Of a stretch of DNA of 64,000 bases, positions 42,101 through 53,040 are shown one piece after another. The DNA is from Sanderia malayensis (lineage: Eukaryota; Cnidaria; Scyphozoa; Semaeostomeae; Pelagiidae). Where the stretch lies: NCBI GenBank assembly GCA_013076295.1, contig RQOL01000531.1, positions 186,001 through 250,000 on the forward strand, in the 5' to 3' direction. A program made the translations under genes and the position numbers. Positions within the stretch are counted from its first letter, which is position 1; the number at the start of each line of letters is the position of its first letter. The notes under the pieces are model-generated. The model saw only the letters and a program-made list of their open reading frames with translations, ran no database searches and was not told the DNA's origin.

Positions 42101-45100
42101 CATTTGATGACACTTGCGACTCTAACTGGACATGCCATTATTGCAGTTTGTGATGCGTATACTGTATGTATTTTGTCAAAGCTTGACATATCGTTTTTAT
42201 GCTATTTGAAAGCAGTAGTCCTACTGATCTGACAACTTTTAGTTACTAAAAGGGCTATTCTTGTCGCATTTTCGTATTCCATTCATGGGTAGTTTCTGAC
42301 TAATAACAGGTATTACAGTTTTTAAATTTTGAAATTCGTTCAAACGGAACAATTACATGTTACCCCATGACATGTAATTGTTCCGTTTAATATTCCTTCT
42401 GTTGAAATCTTTTTCTTTTTCCACTTTGATCGTTTGCTGTGAGGTTTTATTACTTCAACACACAAAACTCAATAGATGAATTTATTTATTAGATTGTCCA
42501 CGATAATGGTCCTGCCCGAGAAAAGAAATTTGCTCAAAATTTTCAAAAAAGTAAGCAATTGTCCATATTTTCCACTCAATTACATACTTCTTTCATATTT
42601 TCGATGGAATTTTATAACTTTATGAAATCTACCAAGTTTTCGGCAGAAATTATTTAGTTTTCTGAATTCTAAGTTTAGTTTTCTGATCGTTCTCATTTTT
42701 TTTTCAAGTTGGTGATAGTCTTGCTGATCCAGTAGAAATTTCTACAATTCGTCGCGAAGTAGGTATCTTCTAACGGCATATCAAAATCTTGAAAATTGTT
42801 ATGTGAAGCATTTTAGTGATTTTTCAGAAATCCATGGGAGATTTTTACCTTCCCGCACATTGGAAATATTACATATAATACACTACATTACATAATACAT
42901 CGTACATTACATAGCTGTGTATTATTGAGTTCAGTAGCTTTACAACAACACACCGCATGATTATGCTATAAAGAAGAAGACAGAAATTGTTATAGCAATC
43001 TAGCAATTAGGGTGACCGGAATTGGGTCTTTTGGGAAATGTTGCTTGGGGTCTGGGCATCAAAGTCATTCAGGTGACAAACAAATTGGGGCTGGAGTCGA
43101 GTGTGGTGGCCCATCGGTTTCATTGTGTTTTGATTGTTCTTTTTCCTCAATCCAAAACTTGTTTCCACTTGTGATCCAGAAATCAAACTCGTTTCCACTT
43201 TTAAAGCTGGAATTTAATTCTGTTTTCATTTTAAATTTCAAATTAATTTTGAAAATGATTTCAAATCAGTATTGATACTTAATCGATATATTTTTTGTTT
43301 TCTATTACAATTATTAATAAACGGTTTTGCTTGTTTAAAATGCCTTTAGTCCATAAAAATGGTCATGAAAATATAGTTTATGGCCATATGACGGAGATAT
43401 GGCTAGGGGTAAACTAGGGGTAAAATATGGCACCTCATGAAAACTCGTATAATTCGAACTTTCTGTAATTCGAACAAATTTGGATTCCCCCATAGAGTTT
43501 GAATAAGACAGAGTTGACTGTATAAGATATTGGGTTATACTAGCAGGTGGGTTTTCGATGACTTTGCCATGAAATACTTTTAAAATATTGTTTATCAGTT
43601 TATCATGCTCCTGTAGCGTTTAACAAAATTTGATGTTAAACGCTTATCGAAAAATAACTAGAGTCTGTTAAAAACTACTAGAAGCTTGTGAAAATTTAAG
43701 AAACTTTTAGTACTAGGACCCAGGCGAAAATAGAGACACAGAAGCAAGCATTTCCATCAACGAATTTTATCAGAAAGAATCTTTTAGTCTGCTGGAATAG
43801 TTAACTGTTGACTGCAAAGACAACCGAAGCCGTGTAGTTAAAGTGCTAATGCAACGAAATTTGACATATCGATTTTAGCGAATCTTTTAGCCGTAATTTT
43901 GAAAATAATTTGTGTGGTTTCATGAAACGCTCGAGACACAATTTAACTTTGAAAATGGGTACCTCTGAAAAATCGTCACGTCATCCCGCGTCCCCATTGC
44001 TTCTTCCAGTGTCTCTGGCGCGACACGTAGCTCTGATCTCGCTACTCCCAGCTGTCATTTTTTGCAATTACTTAATTCTACTTAAAATTACAGACATTGA
44101 ATTATTTTTAGAATCTTCAGAAATTAAAATTCCTTCGATATCACCCCAAAAAGCTCAAATCTTCTGACATTTGTTTTTGTCGGCTCGGGCCTAACCACTG
44201 GGGGCGAAGAGTGATTAGGCCAGAGTAAAGCTGCTGAGAGTCGCACTTTGGGCTACGAGCTAATTTACTGCATCTGTTGCAAGAATAGCGTTTGATTTTA
44301 GCTTTCATCTCATATTTAATTCTTTCCCAATATCTCTTTTTACTTTAAAGCAAAAATGAGCCCTATAATGAACAAAATCCTGCTATCCTGGTCGGTGGGT
44401 GCGAATGATGTCTGTCTCCTGAACTCCTTAAAAAGACCTTGTTCTGTTTGATTGGTTTTGAAATACTGCCAGCAAAATTATGAAACGATACTTTTTGCAA
44501 CACTGAGTAATCGTACAATTGTCTCCGTTATGTATCTCTACCATATGCAAATAGTTCTATGATTTATTTGCTCCCGAGATACCCATCGTGTGTGTGCTCG
44601 CTCAGAGCTCGCCATATCGAATTCCAATGAAGAAAGCCTGCTTGACGTTGCAGACACAACGTTTGATGACATCACAGTGATGTTTTCGCATGAAAAAGGC
44701 CAAATTTGCCCACTTTGAAGGTTAATAGGGAAAAAAGTATACATATTTTGCAAATTTTATTTTCGCCACGTTAATCAGTGCATTGAAATCTATAGATTTT
44801 TGAAATAAAAACACCATGTAAAAATTCGTTGCATTAACACTTTAACGGAAGGGTTTTAAGTGGAAGTCTTAAGTGAAATATGTGCCCTGAGAGAAGAGTA
44901 CAGTGGAAAGCCACTAGAATCCATGATCATTGAAGAAGCTTTACAATTCTTAAAGGGGCACAAGCAAGTGTGTCCAGTTTGCAACACTGCCTACATAGTT
45001 CTCCTGACTCTATTTCTCTAGAGAAATAGTGTCTGATTTCATTGTGACGATTTCGCCCAGTTGTTTTGCGATCACCCATGAAATGCCTTTTTTATACTCT

Positions 45101-46490
45101 TCATTAGTATTTGTTTCCATATTTTAAAGTGAATGAACGGATATAAAAGTGGCGAAACGCCAGGGGACTGGGCAATCTAAATATAAATACAGCTATTTCC
45201 CCAATCATATCAGAGCAATGCAAAGTTCATGTGATCACTTGGAGAAAAGGAAGGAGCGAAGGAGACCGAAAGAGGCGCAGTACCTTGCGTGCATGTGATC
45301 ACTTTGCTTGAACTCTATCTGCGCATGCTTGAATTCAGTTGAATTACCATCTATTTTTAGATGCTGCCCCTATATATCCGTTCATTTACTTTAAGTCGCA
45401 GCTAATGACGAAATTTCGGTTGACTTGCTGTTATTAGCTGTTTTTCGCATTGTGCATCAAAATCAAAACTTCTTTAACACATATATAGTACATTTGATGC
45501 TGACAGGTGGTTTTTTGGTAGGCAGGCAGCAGTCGAGGGGCCATATTGCCATATTTTTGGAACATTTCAAATTGGATACACACTAATTTGATAATCCTAT
45601 TATGCAACCCGATCATTGGGACAGACTTTGGGCCTGTTCATATGAGATCGTTTACCAGGCCAGTCTGCAATGTGGCACAGTTTGAATTCTGTTCATTTGA
45701 GAAAATCCTGTCTCACCTGCCAGGATAGCAATTGTAATACGAGTTTTGTCACGTGAGAACTTAACAATGACAACAGTGATTGTGCATGAACAGTTCACAT
45801 ATTTCCGGCCCGGTAAGCGGAATGAAGTGTTTATTGCCTTGTGAGAAATTTTTGTATGGTGAGGTAAGCCGGGTCATATGAACAGGCCGTTGGTCTTTTT
45901 TTTATCTGCTCTGTACGTGTGTCCTACATTTTCTCACATAACGTGATTCTGGCCAGGTGTTATGAAATTCCATATTCTTATTCTTGATAGGATTATGGAA
46001 TGGTAGCTGGCCGTAGTGAATACGAACACGTGTTACAATGTAACAATCTACCATCAAGTCGCACACCTCGCGGACATCAATTCCCTGCAGCATTTCTCAT
46101 TAAAACATCTGGCCTTGATAAGGTAAAATTACAATATTTGAGTATTGGTTTTTCGAAATAATTGTATCACATTTTCTGATCTAATTCTCGCAACATTAAT
46201 TGCCCATTTTGATACTGAATGCGTCTCAATACCTTGCCTTCCCAATGGAGTTTTTGTATTTTACCATGTTCCACAAGAGAAAGCCACAACTTTAATCCTA
46301 ACAATTGGTTCACGCTCACTTGAATTTTTTTATTGAACGGCAGCTTTATATTTTTCCGCAGCATGGTCTTGGTTGTAAGAAACCACTTCCGTATTCTCAT
46401 TTGGATATTGCTGGCTCCTCTGGTCCATTTCCTGGAATTCCAACTGGTCGTCCAATTGTTGCTCTGGCAAAGACAATCGGACTTTTCTGA
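36118..46490 (+). CDS. M17-family metallo-aminopeptidase (W07G4.4-like), 18 coding exons
   Basis: A zinc-dependent M17 (leucine aminopeptidase family) peptidase that would remove N-terminal residues from peptides, probably in the cytosol (no signal peptide). Coding exons: 36118-36267, 36903-36968, 37080-37162, 39337-39445, 39561-39647, 40271-40326, 40419-40518, 40703-40778, 40878-40963, 41272-41336, 41441-41480, 41573-41648, 41812-41930, 42080-42163, 42493-42550, 42709-42758, 45991-46122, 46362-46490. All introns are GT-AG, phases agree, and the total is 1566 nt (521 residues, TGA at 46488). The metal ligands of the family are present: Lys271, Asp276 (TYDTGG), Asp294 (HRDK), Asp354 and Glu356 (NTDAEGR). 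The catalytic Lys283 (DVKAGG) and Arg358 are also present. Spacing matches that known for bovine LAP. The N-terminal ~200 residues are the less conserved M17 domain. Introns 3 and 16 are large and hold repeats, yet no coding damage is seen, so the gene is likely functional. Confidence 0.93.
37262..37725 (+). repeat. GAATAAGCCCCC repeat clusters in intron 3
   Basis: Two clusters (37262-37380 and 37622-37725) of repeated (G)AATAAGC(C/T)CCC(C/T) motifs flank ~240 bp of unique sequence, with an inverse GGGGGCTTAATTCGAGG at the right edge. Probably the ends of a degenerate MITE in this intron. Confidence 0.55.
42342..42388 (+). repeat. Perfect 19-bp hairpin in intron 14
   Basis: AAACGGAACAATTACATGT is followed by a 9-nt loop (TACCCCATG) and its exact inverse. 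The stem is short and perfect, more like a recent fold-back or tiny MITE than a miRNA precursor. Confidence 0.85.
43842..44842 (+). mobile_element. TTAA-type MITE, AGTGCTAATGCAACG family, copy 2 (intron 16)
   Basis: It begins AGTGCTAATGCAACGAA and ends TTCGTTGCATTAACACT. TTAA flanks both sides (43838-43841, 44843-44846). It is the same family as 47231-48490, but about 260 bp shorter because a block after GACATATCGATTTT is deleted. It lies within the last large intron of the aminopeptidase, in the gene's orientation. Confidence 0.88.
45128..45390. mobile_element. TTAA-flanked MITE, 263 bp, second family (intron 16)
   Basis: The ends AGTGAATGAACGGATATA and TATATCCGTTCATTTACT are inverses with one mismatch. 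TTAA lies at 45124-45127 and 45391-45394. No ORF. The TIR differs from the AGTGCTAATG family, so this is a separate piggyBac-like MITE. Confidence 0.85.
45631..45888. mobile_element. MITE with GGCCTGTTCATATGA ends (intron 16)
   Basis: The left end GGCCTGTTCATATGA and the right end TCATATGAACAGGCC are perfect 15-bp inverses. A clear target duplication was not found. The element is 258 bp and ends about 100 bp upstream of exon 17. Confidence 0.75.
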
Positions 46491-46746
46491 TCAGACAGTA
46501 AGCTGGTGTTTTATTCTCATTAAGTTTTGATTAATGAATAATTGATGGAAATCAAATAGAGAGAAAATAATGTTAATGATTCACATTAGGTCACCTTTTA
46601 GAATATTGCGATTGCGATTGTTTTCCTGCTTGGATAAAGCAAATGAAGTGTGATACATTTTGGTACTCTAAAGCGTTGTTCCCACTAGGCATAATGCATT
46701 AAGAAAATTTGGGTTTTGACTTGTTAACATGCTATGCGTTATGCCC

Positions 46747-46752
46747 AATAAA
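46747..46752 (+). terminator. Candidate polyadenylation signal of the aminopeptidase
   Basis: AATAAA, about 257 bp past the TGA. It is the first canonical hexamer downstream of the stop that I could find. Confidence 0.45.
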
Positions 46753-47230
46753 AGCAAGTAATATTAAGACATTTTGGTATTTAAACACTTTCAAATCCTG
46801 AAAATGTCGCAAATGATGATATTGTATTAACATTCTTGGCTTGCTAAGGCAAGAAACAATCGAGTCAAAAGGTACGAGTCTCCAGGTTGATGAAAATTTA
46901 TCCAACTTAACCAAACATTTTTTTAAATTATAATAATTCAGCAATTATTTTGTTTTACTCGTGTTACCGCATTTATGTTTTTGCAAGGTGTGAAATATAT
47001 AGGAACATTTGGTTGTATATTGATTACATTGTCTATTTTTTCAATGACTTTGCCGTTATTGACTGCGTGTTATGAGAGTTAATTCCCAGACAATAGCTCG
47101 TGAGAGTTAGTTTTGAGAACATTTTATAACAACGAAAATAATCAAAAGTCATCGTAAGCCAAGACACGAGAACAAGAGTAATATGGAAAAAACGTAAACG
47201 CTGCAGATACTATTTTGAGTGTATTATTAA

Positions 47231-48490
47231 AGTGCTAATGCAACGAAATTTGACATATCGATTTTTTTATTTTAAATGAAAGCCAAAGATGTACTGATCA
47301 GTTTGATGCAATTTTGACGTGCATCTGACAAGTATAAGTTACTTTAATTTCACCTTGAATCAGGCCACCTTTTGCGAAAAATATTGCAACGCTGTGACGT
47401 CACAGTGATGACCCATATTATTTCTCGCAATGGAAGTCAATGGGTTTTTTCGAACGTCGTTTGGTTTTTTTTTAATAGCTCCACTCAGGGTGGGGATATT
47501 TGAGCTCCGGCTGAACCAACATAAGGGCGAATCTTTTAGCCGTCGTTTGGAAAAAAATTGGTGTCATTTTGTTTAACGTTAGAGACACAATTTAAGTTTG
47601 AAAATGGATACCTCCAAAAAATGTGACGTCATCCCGCGTCGCCATTGTTGCTTCGAGTTGCTGTGGAACGACACGTAGCCCTGGTTTGGCTTATCCCAGG
47701 TCTTATTTTTTGTAATAACTTATTTTAGCTCAAAATTGCAGACATTGAATTATTTTTAGAAACTTCGGAAATTAAAATTCCTTCGATATCACCCCAAAAA
47801 GCTAAATCTTTTGACATTTGTTTTGGTTGGCTCGGGCCTAACCACTCCGGGCGAGGAGTGCTTAGGCCCGAGTAAAGCTGAGAGTCACACGGGTTGGTTT
47901 ACGAGCTTGTTTACTGCATCTATTGCAGGAATAGCTTTGATTTTAGCTTTAATCTCATCTTTAATTCTTTCCCAATATCTCTCTTTACTTCAAAGCAAAA
48001 ATGAGCGCTATAATGAATAAAATCCTGCTCTCCTAGTCGGTGGGTGCGAATGATGTCTGTCTCCTGAACTCCTTAAAAAGACCTTGTTCTGTTTGATTGG
48101 TTTTGAAATACTATCAGCAACATTATGAAACGATACTTTTTCGCAAACTGAGTAATCGTACAATTGTCTCCGTTATGACGACATGTAAATAGTTTTATGA
48201 TTTATTTGCTCCCGAGACGAGATACCCGTCATGTGTGTGCTCGCTCACAGCTGGCCATGTCGAATTTCAATAGAAGGAAGCCTGCTTGACGTTGCAGACG
48301 CGACGTTTGATGACATCACAGTGATGTTCAGTTTTCGCACGAAAAAGGTCAAAATTGCCTACTTTGAAGGTTAATAGCGAAAAAAGTATACATAATTTGC
48401 AAATTTTATTTGCGCCACGTTAATCAGTGCATTGAAATCTATAGATTTTTTAAATAAAAACACTATGTAAAAATTCGTTGCATTAGCACT
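47231..48490 (+). mobile_element. TTAA-type MITE, AGTGCTAATGCAACG family, copy 3 (complete)
   Basis: It begins AGTGCTAATGCAACGAA, ends TTCGTTGCATTAGCACT (perfect 17-bp TIR), and is flanked by TTAA (47227-47230 and 48491-48494). It is 1260 bp, the longest copy. The interior contains the GGGCCTAACCACTC...GAGTGCTTAGGCCC hairpin near 47835-47874 shared by all copies. No transposase. It sits about 740 bp past the aminopeptidase stop. Confidence 0.9.
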
Positions 48491-48499
48491 TTAAACAGC

Positions 48500-49308
48500 C
48501 CTGCGGATTTTGAAAAAACTTCAGGTGCACATTTAATAGAGAAGCTATTCCAATGCATACTGATGCAATTACTAGCAACTTCGATTCTTTTCTTCAAACG
48601 CATCTCCAAACACATCTTGGAACAGTGATGGTTCCTGTTTCCTGCAAATCTTCTAGCCATGCCATCCACCGCACGTAACTCTGTTCAGGTAATTCATGAT
48701 CCCATCCAAGTTTTTCCTTGCAAAGCTCTTGAAACAGTATCTTTGCAGATATTGCTACAGGACTGACTAAGCCGTGGGATCGTACAGCGAGGCTAACGCA
48801 CTCAGTATTCCTCGTTTTGTAGCTTGTAAGGACTTGCATATTGTGTCTCTTCTCTCTTTGAGATCAAATTCCAAGATATTATCCACAAACTTCCACTTGA
48901 TCCCCAATACCTTGGTGCTTTCTTCTATTGGCTTACTAATACCCAAGCTTTCCTTAGCATATGAGGTGTCTTCTTGTTGGCTACTTTCTCCTCCTACTAC
49001 ACTAGACTCTCTGCTACTGATTTGTTTGGCTAAATCAGAGCTATTAGTTTTTCATTTTCGCAGATGAAACCCTCCCTTCTTCATTCTATCCTTTGACTTC
49101 TCATACAAACTAAGTGCCTTCTCTACATAAAAACTTCCTGTCATCTTCTCCACAAGCTCAGGATCTTCTTCAAACGTATTGATGTGGTGTCTCAGTACAC
49201 AGTTCAACAAGAAAGGTGAGGAATTTCATCCAAATACTACTCTGTTGAATCTATATGTAACAACCTCTGGATTGCTTGCATGAATATCTCTCAACCACAA
49301 AAATCGTA
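48500..49308 (-). pseudogene. BEL/Pao RT/connection remnant with the YVDD region deleted
   Basis: On the minus strand the pieces read RDIHASNPEVVTYRFNRVVFG, SSPFLLN-VLRHHI, then TGSFYV joined directly to EKALSLYEKSK, GGFHLRK, STKVLGIKW, LASLYDP, GLVSPVAISAKILFQELC and a Trp/Leu-rich connection part ending PRCVW. Order and motifs are those of BEL/Pao pol. The residues that normally follow FYV (the catalytic Asp pair and ~8 more) are absent. Several stops and a frameshift near 48770 mark it as dead. Similarity ends at the border of the 49314-52786 element. Confidence 0.8.
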
Positions 49309-49458
49309 ACACCCAGGGGCGGATCCAGCATAAAATCTGACCGACGCTCTATTGCAGGCTTTTGGGCGTGGTCCATAAACTTTTCGTCGACCACGCCCTT
49401 CTAGATACTGATACTGGTGCTGATCAAATTTGGTTTTAACGTGGGCAGTGAAAACATT

Positions 49459-50080
49459 AGGGAGTTTAAGCAACCACAACGCTAACGTAAACGTTAACGT
49501 TAGCTCCCAAGTTTTCCGCATTGCGCAAGCGCAAAGGGACATCCCCAATTCTGCTAACGTTTTGGGCAGCAATCTGTGTCCTTAGGTCAGCATCCGTAAC
49601 GTTTTGTCAAAACGTTAACTTCTTTTTGCATTTTCTGTTTGGAAAAATTGTTTATTGTATTTATATGGATTCTCAGGGAACTGTGTCGACCTTATAGAAG
49701 GCTAGTAGATAAATTATATGGTATTAAACTGCTATATTTTTGTTTAACTCGTGAAAATACATGCGTTCAATTTTCGATAAAATTTAGGCCTAAAACTCAT
49801 CAACAGCGATGGCAGTATTAATGTCATATATTTGAGATATTTGGTTATAATTTTCATTTGAGTTGCTAAGAATGACTAACAAATGTGAATTTATTCAATG
49901 AAGACATTTAAGTGGTTGAGAAACCCTGGTTATTCATTGATAAGAGAAGTTTTGGCTTCAGTGTTTTACGGCTTTAAAAACCGGGAAGCGTGGAAGCGGG
50001 AGGGAAGTGCAAACAATTTCTGAAAACGTTAGCAGCTAACGTTAACGTTAACGTTTAGGTTGCGCGTGCTTAAACTCCCT
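49459..50080. mobile_element. MITE with AGGGAGTTTAAGCA ends rich in AACGTTAACG
   Basis: The ends AGGGAGTTTAAGCA and TGCTTAAACTCCCT are perfect inverses. ATT flanks both sides (or TA, if the first base belongs to the target). Both subterminal regions carry strings of AACGTTAACGTTA palindromes (49490-49505, 50035-50057). 622 bp, no coding. Confidence 0.75.
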
Positions 50081-50449
50081 ATTGATAGAATAAAACGAAG
50101 TTCAATGTAAACGAGGCACAGTTTTTGTTACTTGTCATAATTGAACAAAACTTAACTTAACAGAACATTTAAATCGAACGTTTAAATTGAACAGAGCAGA
50201 ATTAAATTGAACGTTTATCATGCAGTTAGATGGAATGGAACACAGTGATAATGTGAATTGTTATGGCATGAGAATTTGTTTTTGTTCAAAATCTCAATGT
50301 TGTACTTGATTCAAAACTTTGAAACTTTGTGTTGTTATGCCACAAATGATGCAGTTCATCCTTAAATTTTTGGCTATATACAGTTCTATGTACAGTTTTC
50401 ATATTGTAAATTGCAATGTGTTTGCTAATGGGCCTATTGAAGGGGAAAT

Positions 50450-51755
50450 AAATGACACTGAAATTTTGCACAGGGGAGGAATTCCACATCACCGAAAAAA
50501 ATGTTTTTCTCCGAGAATTGGTGTAACGAGAACCGACACTGTCCTAGCCGAGACTTCTCGATTGATCAATGCGAACAAAATAATCACTTTTTAGCGGGAA
50601 AATTATTCCAAATCAATTTGGGTCAGTTGTTTCAGTGTCATACACAAAATAAACTACACTCATTTCGAAATTATAAACACCAGGTGCAAGAAACAGATTG
50701 CAAGTCTTCAGTCGGGAGGACCATGTCCTTTACTAAGGAAAATCATGAAACAGCTGAAAATCAGGTAGGATATGATCAAATTATGTTCAAGACAGAATAG
50801 GCTCCAATACGGAAGAGGAAGTATATCTCAAGGCATTTGACAATGACACTCTTTTATTTACAAAAAACTAAGCGTAGTAGCAAAGAAATAATATGCAATA
50901 CACTCTTTCTTTATATAAGAATACACTTTATAAGAATAATGAGGCTCAAAATTCGTGAAATTTAAGAAAATTTTAAGAATATTGTCAGGCTCACGATCTT
51001 GTGAAACTATTATTTTTAGCAGGCGTTTTTTATTTTTGAATTGGTGTGCTTTTCACAGGCAATGGTTTTAAATACACTCATCCAAATTTCGATGAAATCT
51101 GTGCTACAGGAAATAAGGACTTATTCTGTTAGCAATTGTAATAGTTATGCGTTTTGGCATTGATTATAATAATAGCAGTGTATTGCCATATCCGTATTTT
51201 CTGCCGCGCTAAGAATAATTTAAGAATATTCAGAGGCTCAAAATAGAAAAAATTAAGAATAATGAGGTTCAGCAAAAAATTAAGTATTCTTATAAAATGA
51301 AAAGAGTGTAAAAATTTCTTAACAGTTTCTTAAATGAAATCAAATAAAATCGCTGAAAACCAACTTTCTAAATAAAAAAGCAGGAAAAAACACAAACTGA
51401 CAATTGATGACAAATCAATTGATGCATTAGGTACCCCAGTCTAGTCGTTACTAAGAGAAAGTAGAAAATTATAATGCATTCTCACATTGCAGACTGACGT
51501 TAGAGTGTTTAAATCAACCGTATTTAACATTTAGAATACTTACTATATGTGCATATAGCCTAATAACAATATATTGTCTTCGAAAGCCTTGTTGTGTTGT
51601 GTAGCTATGTGTCGCCATTATGAAACTTTGCGATGAAGTTCAATTCAAGACCGATTGCATGCACGTGCTCATATTTACCGAGAAAATCTCGGAAGGGGAC
51701 AAACGATAATTTGTCGGTGATGTGGAATTCCTCCCCTGTGCAAAATTCATGACAC
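50450..51755. repeat. Inverted pair TTTTGCACAGGGGAGGAATT
   Basis: A ~42-bp segment (50450-50492) recurs inverted at 51714-51755 with few differences, bounding ~1.2 kb of AT-rich sequence. Inside, AAGAAT-ATGAGGCTCA-type motifs recur (50930-51280). Probably a further degenerate inverted-repeat element. ORFs inside are not recognised. Confidence 0.55.
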
Positions 51756-52213
51756 TGATACGACAAAGATGCTTTCCATGTAAAACTAGCAAATTTTGAA
51801 GAAGAAATAAAATGTCTTGAAATTTGTATTGTTATAAATTGAAATGTTTGAGCACAAAGTAGCTTTTTGTTTCAATTTAGAAATGTGCTCTTACCGTACT
51901 GGTTGCAATTCACCTGCTCGATCACATTCCGTGCCAGGGAATTGCAATCTTGAAACTCACAATATTTAGTTTTTTTGACATTATTACAAACTTGATACTT
52001 TGAGAACCTGCTAGTAAACAATTGGAAGCATCTTTCTCGGAAGTTTTGAAGCTTTTCTTTAGCCCATTCTCGACGGAGAAAGAGAAATTTAACTCCTTGT
52101 TCAAATCAACGCCATTTTGAAGGATACATTTTGCAACAAAAATCCCAACAAACACAACACAACACAACAGTTTATCTGTTGGTGTTATACAGTCGATCGA
52201 GAACTCAACGTTC

Positions 52214-52480
52214 ATCTGATTGGCTTGCATCATTTGAAATGTAAAATGATTGGTTTGCATCAGTAGGGAATGATTCTGATTGGCTTGCATCAGTTTTTTC
52301 AAATTGACAAACGCTCCCCGTACTATCTCATAGGCAGCATTGATAATTCTGATTGGCTTGCATCAGTAGAGGGAGAAACGTGATTGGTTTGCATCAGTTA
52401 TTTGAAATTGACTGACGCTCCCGCCACTTTGTCGTGAAGCAGCATCCGTAATTCTGATTGGTTTGCCTCTGTTTCTTTGC
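52214..52480 (+). repeat. Dispersed tandem GATTGG(C/T)TTGCATCA motif, six to seven copies
   Basis: Copies of TCTGATTGGCTTGCATCAGT or close variants lie at about 52218, 52250, 52277, 52351, 52381 and 52457, spaced by 15-75 bp. Two longer blocks (AAATTGAC-(A/G)ACGCTCCC) are shared as well. GATTGG is an inverted CCAAT box, and TTGCAT resembles a C/EBP or octamer half. The minus-strand ORF 51922-52302 uses these repeats and is probably not a gene. Confidence 0.7.
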
Positions 52481-53040
52481 ACACTTGCGTTTTGGAGGAC
52501 TAAGGCTCAGTGGCAAGGCGAGAAGTGTACCCACTTATCTGTCAACGGCTCCAAGCCCGTAAAAATGGGTGAATGAAACACTTGCTTCTGTTTATAGGGG
52601 GGGGGGGGGGGAAACGATGTAAAAGAAACGAATGGATAGATTCGGGCAAAACGTTATTATTCAAACTCGGATGAAAAGTTTTTATTTTCTTTTTCAAAGT
52701 GAAAATAATGGTAAAATTTTTAATGTTTTCCCAACAAATCTGACCGACGCATTTGCGTCTGTTGCGTCCGTCTGGATCCGCCCCTGACACCCGGCCCGGT
52801 ATTAATCACTTACATGTAGTAAAAATAATCAGTTGATTAATCCAACATGCTGTAATGAATACAAGGCGTTTCATCCGGTTCATGTGGCAACATGAGTGAT
52901 TAATCATTGAGCATATTGTCATGGCCATGCTGTTCCCATTCAAAACATTTACTGCTTTGCGCAGACGCATATTTGCCGTTTCTTCATATCATACTAACTT
53001 TATTTGTTGGGCGGTGTTTGTAAATTGCAAATCCGTCGAG

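Larger units (their letters stand above)
49314..52786. mobile_element. Composite element with CAGGGGCGGATCCAG termini
   Basis: The 15-bp ends CAGGGGCGGATCCAG and CTGGATCCGCCCCTG are perfect inverses, and ACACC is repeated immediately outside both (49309-49313, 52787-52791). CAGGGG-type ends suggest hAT, but the visible duplication is 5 bp rather than 8. Near both ends the 12-mer CTGACCGACGCN occurs in the same orientation, so one end may be a rearranged copy. The 3.47-kb interior has no recognisable transposase and hosts other elements (49459-50080; an inverted pair at 50450/51755). A 14-G run lies at ~52598-52611. Confidence 0.6.

Noticed and set aside
42342..42388. miRNA precursor
   Set aside because: The stem is only 19 bp and perfect, with no extended imperfect hairpin around it.
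51922..52302. 126-codon minus-strand ORF with MQANQ repeats
   Set aside because: The repeats are the GATTGG-TTGCATCA DNA motif read in reverse. No domain, and the frame is not kept in neighbouring copies.
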